64,000 nt of DNA, taken from contig NZ_CP095050.1 of the NCBI RefSeq assembly GCF_022921075.1, positions 4,340,001-4,404,000 of the forward strand, written 5' to 3'. Below are positions 58,918-64,000 of this stretch, piece by piece. Every line of letters begins with the position of its first letter. Within the stretch, counting starts at the first letter, position 1. The translations under genes and the position numbers were made by a program. This DNA is from Hymenobacter sp. 5317J-9 (GTDB taxonomy: Bacteria; Bacteroidota; Bacteroidia; Cytophagales; Hymenobacteraceae). Below the pieces are notes generated by a model. The model had not been told where the DNA came from. It saw only the letters and a list, made by a program, of their open reading frames with translations, and did no database searches.

Positions 58918-60126
58918 TTGGAAAACGCTACCGACTACCTCCCGCGTGTGGAGTTGCTGCTGAGCCAGCACCGCCACGCCCACGCCACCCAGGAGCTGCG
59001 CCGCCAGCTCGCGCAGGACCCGCACGATGCCATTGCCCACGCCCTGCTGGCCGTGTGCCTGCTGGAGCAGAAGCAGCTAGCCGAAGCGCAGTCCGAAGCC
59101 GAGCTGGCCATTCACCTGTCGCCCGAATACGACTTCGCATTCTACGCGCTGGCCTTGATTGAAAACCGCCGGCACCGCCCCAAAGAGGCGCTGGCCGCCA
59201 TCAACGAAGCCCTGGCGCTAGACCCCAACGACGCCGACTACTACCACCTGCTTGGCCAGCTGCGCCTGCAAAGCGGCCAGTGGCAGGCCGCCCTGCAAGC
59301 CGCCCAAACCGGCCTCGGCCTCGACGCCGAGCACGCCGGTCTGCACGGCCTGCAGGCTCGCGCCCTGGCCCGCCAGGGCCGCCCCGACGAAGCCGGCACC
59401 GCCGCCCGCTCGGCCCTGAGCTATGCGGCCAGCAGCAGCAGCACCCAAGCCCAGGCCGGCTGGGTGGCCCTCGAAACCAACCGCCCCAAAGAAGCCCTGG
59501 AGCACTTCCGCGAAGCCCTACGCCTCGACCCCGAATCAGACTTTGCCCGCGAGGGCCTGGTGGAGGCGCTGAAGGCCCGCTACTGGGTGTACCGCACGTT
59601 CATGCGGTTCGTGTACTGGTCGGGCACGCTGAGCGAGGGCGCGCGGCGCGGCTTGTTTCTGGGCGCCTGGGTGGTGGTGCGCTTTGTGCGGGTGCTGCTG
59701 CCGGTGTACCTGCTGTTTGTGTTCCTGAGCTGGTTTGCCGACGTTATTTTCGAGAGCCTGCTGCGCGTGAGTGCCTACGGCCGGCTGGCCCTGAGCGAGC
59801 GGCAGACGCGGCACTCCAACCAGTTTCTGGGTTTGCTGGCGGTGGCGGCGGGCGCACTGGCCGGGCGGCTGGCGGCGCCAACCGTACCGGGCACCAGCAC
59901 GCTGGGCATGGTGGCGCTGGGGCTGCTGTTTCCGCTGGCGGGCACCTGGCGGCTGCCGGCGGGCACACTGGCCTGGCAACGCTCGCGCTGGGCGGGCTTC
60001 GGGCTGGCCGCGGTGGGCGGGCTAAGCGTGGCGCTGGAAGTACTGGGCCTGGGTGGCGACGGCGTGGCGTTCGGCGCCTTCCTCGTGGGCACCTTGGCCT
60101 ACACCTGGGTTTTTGCCCTGCGGTAG
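58918..60126 (+). CDS. TPR membrane protein 3 of the AAA+ cluster
   Basis: About 402 residues. Residues 5-225 are TPR helices (ELRRQLAQDPHDAIAHALLA, KEALAAINEALALDPNDADY, PKEALEHFREALRLDPESDF); residues 240-402 contain about six membrane helices (LFLGAWVVVRFVRVLLPVYL, LGLLAVAAGALAGRLAAP, LGMVALGLLFPLAGTW, AVGGLSVALEVLGLGGDGV). It starts at TTG 58918 (no ATG near). Separated from gene 2 by 131 bp with no terminator, so it may belong to the same unit or a second transcript. Confidence 0.83.
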   Translation: MENATDYLPRVELLLSQHRHAHATQELRRQLAQDPHDAIAHALLAVCLLEQKQLAEAQSEAELAIHLSPEYDFAFYALALIENRRHRPKEALAAINEALALDPNDADYYHLLGQLRLQSGQWQAALQAAQTGLGLDAEHAGLHGLQARALARQGRPDEAGTAARSALSYAASSSSTQAQAGWVALETNRPKEALEHFREALRLDPESDFAREGLVEALKARYWVYRTFMRFVYWSGTLSEGARRGLFLGAWVVVRFVRVLLPVYLLFVFLSWFADVIFESLLRVSAYGRLALSERQTRHSNQFLGLLAVAAGALAGRLAAPTVPGTSTLGMVALGLLFPLAGTWRLPAGTLAWQRSRWAGFGLAAVGGLSVALEVLGLGGDGVAFGAFLVGTLAYTWVFALR

Positions 60127-60135
60127 TAGGCGGGG

Positions 60136-61968
60136 CTACTTGCCGCGCTTCCAGCGGTAGTACTTGCGGTACCAGGCCGACGTTTTTTTGAACAGACTGC
60201 TGGTCGACTCGTTCGGAAACATGTTGATGCGGAACACCTGCATGCGGTCGTCTTCAATGGTCAGGCCGCCGGTGTCGGTGGCTACGCCCAGGGCGAAACC
60301 GGCGGCGCGCACCGCTTCTTTCACGGGCTCATTGAGGTCGCCGTAGGGATAGGCAAAGCTCACGATTTTGGTTTGCAGCGCTTCTTCCAAGGCGGCTTTG
60401 CTGCGCACTAGTTCCTGGGCGGCTTCGGGCAGTGGCAGCGTGGTGAGGCGCGGGTGCGACATGGTGTGCGCTCCGATTTCCCAGCCGGCCGCTACAAACG
60501 CCTGCTTTTGCCCCCGGTCCATGATGTCGGAGCGGGGCTCGGTGGGGTCGGCGGCGAGGTCCCACTGGTTGTGGCGCACGTCGAAATCGCCGAGCAGGTA
60601 GAGCACGCCGCGGTAGCCGTACTGCTGCATCAGGGGCAGCAGGTTAGTGTAGTTATCGGTGTAGCCGTCGTCGAAGGTAAGAATGATGGGGCGGGCCGGA
60701 AACTCGCTCAGCGGCCGTTCGCCAGCGGCAAATTTCAGGTAGTCGGCGAAGGTGATGGGCGTGAGCTTGCGCGACTTGAAATAGGCCAGATGCCGGGCAA
60801 AATTGTCTTTGGTGACGTAAATCTGATGCTTAGTAGCCAGCGGCGCGTCCGGGATTTTGTGGTACATCAGCACCGGGATGAAGGCGGGCACGGCCTTCTG
60901 CATGCGGGCGGCCTGGTAGGTTTCCAGCACCCGCGCCGCCACGGTGCGGAGGTCGTAGTGCGCCCGTACCTGCTGCTGCAGGGCAGTTGTCACGGGCTGC
61001 GGCGCCTGCAGGCAGCCCCACGCCGCGGCCAGCACCGCCGAAAAATCCACCGCCGAAGGCGCCTGCCGGGCCGAGATGTCGCCAAAATTGGAAGCCGCGG
61101 CCGCGCCAAAGGTGGCTTCGGCCACCAGCCCCTCATAGGTGGCTTCGCCCAGGGCCAGCACCGGCCGGCCGGCACCCAGCGCCTCAATGGCCACCCGCCC
61201 CGCCCCGATGACCAGCGTGGTACGGGCCAGCCAGCCGGGCACGTCAGAAGTGAAGCCCACGACTTCCACCCGCTCGCCAAACTCCGCCTGCAGCTGCGTC
61301 AGAGCTACTTTACCGGCCTCGGGCAAGTGTTCCAGCTCGCCGCCGATGAGGGCCACGCGCAAGCCCGGCAGCTCCCGCAGCAGCACCGGAAACACCTGTT
61401 GCAGCAGGTCCGCCGCCCGCTCGCCCTTGCCACCATTGAAGCGCCCGATGAATGCAAGCCTAAGCGGCTCAGCTGATTCTGCTTCGGGCGCAGCCCCAAA
61501 GCTCACGCCATTCGGAATTTCAACAATTTTGGCCATCTGCATCTTCACCTCATCGACAAGATGCGTGCGCAGGTTGCCGCAGATGGCGATGACTTTGTCG
61601 CCGTAGATATCGAAGAGTGAGGTGGAAGTGTGCAGGTGCTGGCGACCGTGCACGGTGCTCACCAGCGGCACCTTCAGGCCGCGCAGGGCCACGTAGCTCA
61701 CCCAGCTGGCCGCCCGCGAGTGGGCGTGCACCACCTGAATGTCTTCGGCTTGCACCAGCCGGCGAATGAGCCGGGCGTTGCGCAAGCGCTGCCCGAAGCG
61801 GCGGTTGCTGATGGGCGCCATAACCAGCGTAGCCCCCGTGGGAAGCTGCGCCGCATCTGACACCATCCACACGTGGTGCCCCTGCGCGCGGTGCGCCTCG
61901 GCCAGCTGCACGGCATAGGCCACCGAACCCGCAAAAAACTCAGCCGACAAAACGTGGAGGATGCGCAT
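60136..61968 (-). CDS. GT4 glycosyltransferase fused to NodB polysaccharide deacetylase
   Basis: 610-residue bifunctional protein from ATG 61968. The N-terminal half is a GT4-type transferase (MRILHVLSAEFFAGSVAYA, VHAHSRAASWVSYVALRG, ICGNLRTHLVDEV, RLAFIGRFNGGKGERAADLL, IEALGAGRPVLALGEATYEG). The C-terminal half is a NodB-type deacetylase (ILTFDDGYTDNYTNLLPLM, the metal-site His in GAHTMSHPRL, FAYPYGDLNEPVKEA). Joining the two suggests a sugar is added and N-deacetylated in one pathway. The -7 box TACCTTTG (61973-61980) is four bases before the ATG. The frame beyond it is repeat sequence. Confidence 0.92.
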   Translation of the reverse strand: MRILHVLSAEFFAGSVAYAVQLAEAHRAQGHHVWMVSDAAQLPTGATLVMAPISNRRFGQRLRNARLIRRLVQAEDIQVVHAHSRAASWVSYVALRGLKVPLVSTVHGRQHLHTSTSLFDIYGDKVIAICGNLRTHLVDEVKMQMAKIVEIPNGVSFGAAPEAESAEPLRLAFIGRFNGGKGERAADLLQQVFPVLLRELPGLRVALIGGELEHLPEAGKVALTQLQAEFGERVEVVGFTSDVPGWLARTTLVIGAGRVAIEALGAGRPVLALGEATYEGLVAEATFGAAAASNFGDISARQAPSAVDFSAVLAAAWGCLQAPQPVTTALQQQVRAHYDLRTVAARVLETYQAARMQKAVPAFIPVLMYHKIPDAPLATKHQIYVTKDNFARHLAYFKSRKLTPITFADYLKFAAGERPLSEFPARPIILTFDDGYTDNYTNLLPLMQQYGYRGVLYLLGDFDVRHNQWDLAADPTEPRSDIMDRGQKQAFVAAGWEIGAHTMSHPRLTTLPLPEAAQELVRSKAALEEALQTKIVSFAYPYGDLNEPVKEAVRAAGFALGVATDTGGLTIEDDRMQVFRINMFPNESTSSLFKKTSAWYRKYYRWKRGK

Positions 61969-61972
61969 GGCG

Positions 61973-61980
61973 CAAAGGTA
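61973..61980 (-). promoter_or_regulatory. -7 box of the GT4-NodB gene
   Basis: TACCTTTG on the minus strand, exact consensus, four bases before the ATG. Confidence 0.55.
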
Positions 61981-62014
61981 TTGCCGGGCTTGGGCTGTTG
62001 GCCGAAAAGCAAAC

Positions 62015-62100
62015 GTCATGCTGAGCGCAGTCGAAGCATCTCTACCGCGCAACTAAATTCTTGCGTGAGGTAGAGATGCTTCGACTGCGCTCAGCATGAC
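62015..62100. repeat. Palindromic intergenic repeat, copy F
   Basis: 31-base arms (62015-62045 and 62070-62100), perfectly complementary, with core GCTGAGCGCAGTCGAAGCAT and a 24-base loop. The inner ends read CTCTAC/GTAGAG, unlike copies A and E (CGCGTG). It lies between the GT4-NodB start and the threonine synthase stop. Confidence 0.95.
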
Positions 62101-62125
62101 AGTATTTCTTGGTGACTTGGCGAGG

Positions 62126-63328
62126 CTAGCTTTTTGCGCGGCCGGCCACATTGTCCATGTATTTCTGGCCGTTGCCGGTGTTCAGGAGCAGCACATTCTC
62201 GTCGGGGTGCAGCCAGCCGGTGCCGAGCAGCTTGCGGGCGGCCATCCACACGGCCGCGCCTTCGGGGGCCACGAATAGGCCTTCCTGCTGGCCCAGGTCG
62301 CGCATGCCGGCCAGCATGTCTTCCTCGCTGATGCTCACCACCGTGCCGTTGGATTCGCGCAGCACGCGCAGCATCATGGCCTCGCCCAGCGGGTGCGGCA
62401 CGGCCAGGCCGTTGGCCAGCGTGGGGCTGCCGTGGTAGGCGTGGCAGTTGGCCTGCCGGCCGGCGTAGGTTTCGAGCAGGGGGCAGCAGTTTTTGGCCTG
62501 CACGGCCACCATGCGCGGCAGGCGGGTTTCGGGGGCCAGCCAGCCCAGGGCTTTCATCTCCTGAAACGCTTTCCAGATGCCGATGAGGCCCGTGCCGCCG
62601 CCGGCGGGGTACAGCAGCACGTCGGGCAGCGTCCAGTTGAGCTGCTCCGCAATTTCGTAGCCCATGGTTTTCTTGCCTTCGAGGCGGTAGGGCTCTTTCA
62701 GGGTCGAGATGTCGAGCAGGGCGCCGTCGGCGTTGCGCTGCCGCACCCGGGCGCCGCAGTCGCTGATGAGGCCGTCAATCAGCTCCACCTCGGCGCCGTA
62801 CCAGTAGCATTCCTCCTTGAAGGCCTGGGGCGTGTGGCGGGGCATCACCACCACGGCTTTGAGACCGGCGCGGGCGCAGTAGGCGGCCATGGCCACGCCT
62901 GCATTGCCAGCGGTGGGAATGATGCAGCCGTCCACGCCCAGTTCCTTGGCCTTGGAGATGGCCATGCTAAGGCCGCGCGCCTTGAACGAACCGGTGGGAT
63001 TTTGGCCCTCGTCCTTCAGCAGAAGCGAGGACAATTCGTGGCGCGCGGCCAGGCGCGGCAAGCGCAGCAGCGGAGTAAAGCCTTCGCCCAGGGTCACTTT
63101 ATTTTCTTCGCTGAGCAGCGGCAGCAAGGCGCCGTAGCGCCACATCGAGGAATCGGCCTGGTCGATGACGTCGCGGCCCAGGGGTTCAAACAGGGCGTAG
63201 TCGGCCACCAGGGGCACATTGCAGCAGGCCGACACGCGCTGCAATTCAAACGCCGAGTAGGCAGTGCCGCACGCCGAGCAATGCAGGGCGCTGAGGCGGG
63301 AAGGAGATTCGAGGGCCACCATTTTCAT
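62126..63328 (-). CDS. thrC: Threonine synthase
   Basis: PLP enzyme that makes threonine from O-phosphohomoserine; 400 residues. The N-terminal zinc-ribbon-like CSACGTAYSAFEL and SACCNVPLV are typical of one class. Core: GEGFTPLLRLPRLAARHELS, Schiff-base Lys in NPTGSFKARGLSM, TAGNAGVAMAAYCARAG, PAGGGTGLIGIWKAFQEM and GAAVWMAARKLL. The minus-strand TACTTTG five bases before the ATG is a shortened -7 candidate. A start at the second Met (63322) is also possible. Confidence 0.92.
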   Translation of the reverse strand: MKMVALESPSRLSALHCSACGTAYSAFELQRVSACCNVPLVADYALFEPLGRDVIDQADSSMWRYGALLPLLSEENKVTLGEGFTPLLRLPRLAARHELSSLLLKDEGQNPTGSFKARGLSMAISKAKELGVDGCIIPTAGNAGVAMAAYCARAGLKAVVVMPRHTPQAFKEECYWYGAEVELIDGLISDCGARVRQRNADGALLDISTLKEPYRLEGKKTMGYEIAEQLNWTLPDVLLYPAGGGTGLIGIWKAFQEMKALGWLAPETRLPRMVAVQAKNCCPLLETYAGRQANCHAYHGSPTLANGLAVPHPLGEAMMLRVLRESNGTVVSISEEDMLAGMRDLGQQEGLFVAPEGAAVWMAARKLLGTGWLHPDENVLLLNTGNGQKYMDNVAGRAKS

Positions 63329-63391
63329 GGGGCAAAGTACGGGAGTCCCCCAGCCGCGGTATGCCTTATGGGCATAGGCTTTTGGAATAGG

Positions 63392-64000
63392 CTATGCCTT
63401 CCCAGAATAGTAGCGCTTGGTAAAAAGCAGAAAGTCGCGGTAGGGCGCGTTGTTTTCGGTGCCCTTGCGCTGAATGAAATTGAACTCTCGCTTCAGGGGA
63501 AAATTATTGATTTTCACTTCCGAAAACTCGCCCGACGCCAGCTCCTTCAGCACGGCCTGCCGGGGCAAAAACGCCAGGCAGTTGTCGACGCGCACGAAGT
63601 TTTTGAGGGCTTCGGTGCCGCCCAGGCGCACGCGCACCGGCAGCGCGGCCAGCTTGATGCGGTGCTGGGCCAGGGCTTCTTCGAGCACGGCCAGCGTGCC
63701 GGAGCCGGCCTCGCGCAGGGCCAGCGGCGTGCTGAGCAGGTCGTGCACTTCGAGGGTGCGGTTTTCGAGCGGATTGTTGGCGGCGCACACGGCCACCACG
63801 TCGTCGGTGAGCAGGGGCGTGTACGTCACGTGGCTCACCTTGTGAATGCCCTCGATGATGCCGAGCTCGATTTCGTGGTCGAGCAGGGCGCGCAGAATGT
63901 TGTCGGAATTGCGGTTTTTGAGGCTGAGCTGGCGGTTGGGGTGCTGGCGCAGGTAGGCCGACACCACCGGCGGCAGCACGTACAGCGAAATGGTGGTGCT
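63392..64000 (-). CDS. LysR-family regulator, effector domain (5' truncated)
   Basis: Open to the right window edge; 202 residues of the C-terminal substrate-binding domain are visible (STTISLYVLPPVVSAYLRQH, ILRALLDHEIELGIIEG, LLTDDVVAVCAANNPLENRT, LSTPLALREAGSGTLAVLEE, GGTEALKNFVRVDNCLAFLP). The wing-HTH lies outside. It is upstream of threonine synthase on the same strand, 63 bp apart, but whether it controls it is unknown; the effector cannot be told. Confidence 0.9.
   Translation of the reverse strand, partial: STTISLYVLPPVVSAYLRQHPNRQLSLKNRNSDNILRALLDHEIELGIIEGIHKVSHVTYTPLLTDDVVAVCAANNPLENRTLEVHDLLSTPLALREAGSGTLAVLEEALAQHRIKLAALPVRVRLGGTEALKNFVRVDNCLAFLPRQAVLKELASGEFSEVKINNFPLKREFNFIQRKGTENNAPYRDFLLFTKRYYSGKA

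Overview
This window is bacterial chromosome from a high-GC member of the Bacteroidota, most like a Hymenobacter-type Cytophagales genome. The reasons are: type IX secretion (Por) C-terminal sorting domains at 14.0-17.1 kb; many promoters carrying the Bacteroidota -7 element TAnnTTTG (mostly TACCTTTG) and almost no Shine-Dalgarno sequences; lineage-restricted families (IPExxxVDY, DUF6340, DUF3050, YwqK-like, DUF4166); and the neighbourhood acpP-fabF-rnc facing IPExxxVDY-pyk. No prophage, transposase, CRISPR array or rRNA is visible. The only RNA gene I can support is tRNA-Gln(TTG) at 38401.

Layout. 0-1.5 kb: end of a phosphorelay protein facing a LytTR regulator. 1.6-9 kb: lgt, an ECF sigma factor with a small overlapping membrane protein, a Sua5-type tRNA enzyme, a TetR regulator, glutamine-dependent NAD synthetase and a secreted M1-like metalloprotein. 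9-14 kb: fatty-acid and RNA core genes (rnc, fabF, acpP), IPExxxVDY and pyk. 14-17.1 kb: two tandem paralogous T9SS cargo proteins. 17.3-25.8 kb: rpsT, a YheT-like hydrolase, rsmG, a sigma factor overlapping a glycosyltransferase, tgt, an LptF/G permease, a DMT transporter and ispE. 25.8-28.4 kb: a PglC/PglD/PglE-like glycan module. 28.5-34 kb: accessory genes (YwqK-like lipoprotein, unknowns, desaturase-like enzyme, DUF4166, SRPBCC-DoxX) and a 42-bp tandem repeat. 34-36 kb: a Cys/Met PLP enzyme and an AI-2E transporter. 36.3-38.1 kb: atpD-atpC. 38.4-44.3 kb: tRNA-Gln, prs, DUF6340, L25, pth and metG. 44.5-50.7 kb: a histone-H1-like basic protein, lipoprotein, DUF3050, msrB, typA and a TrmH-type methylase. 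50.8-54.8 kb: histidine kinase plus response regulator, a secreted Gly/Tyr-rich protein and an Nth-like glycosylase. 54.9-60.1 kb: a DUF167 protein, then an AAA+ ATPase with N-terminal TPRs followed by three related TPR membrane proteins. 60.1-64 kb: a GT4-NodB fusion, threonine synthase and the end of a LysR regulator.

Two repeat systems stand out. The first is an intergenic palindromic element with core GCTGAGCGCAGTCGAAGCAT; six paired copies plus two remnants occur, all between genes. The second group consists of local arrays: a 42-bp tandem array at 29.6-29.85 kb and a hairpin of CCAAGCA-type heptamers between atpD and atpC. The best candidate for an undescribed system is the TPR-AAA+/TPR-membrane cluster at 55.3-60.1 kb. 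All functional statements rest on reading motifs by eye; no search was run.
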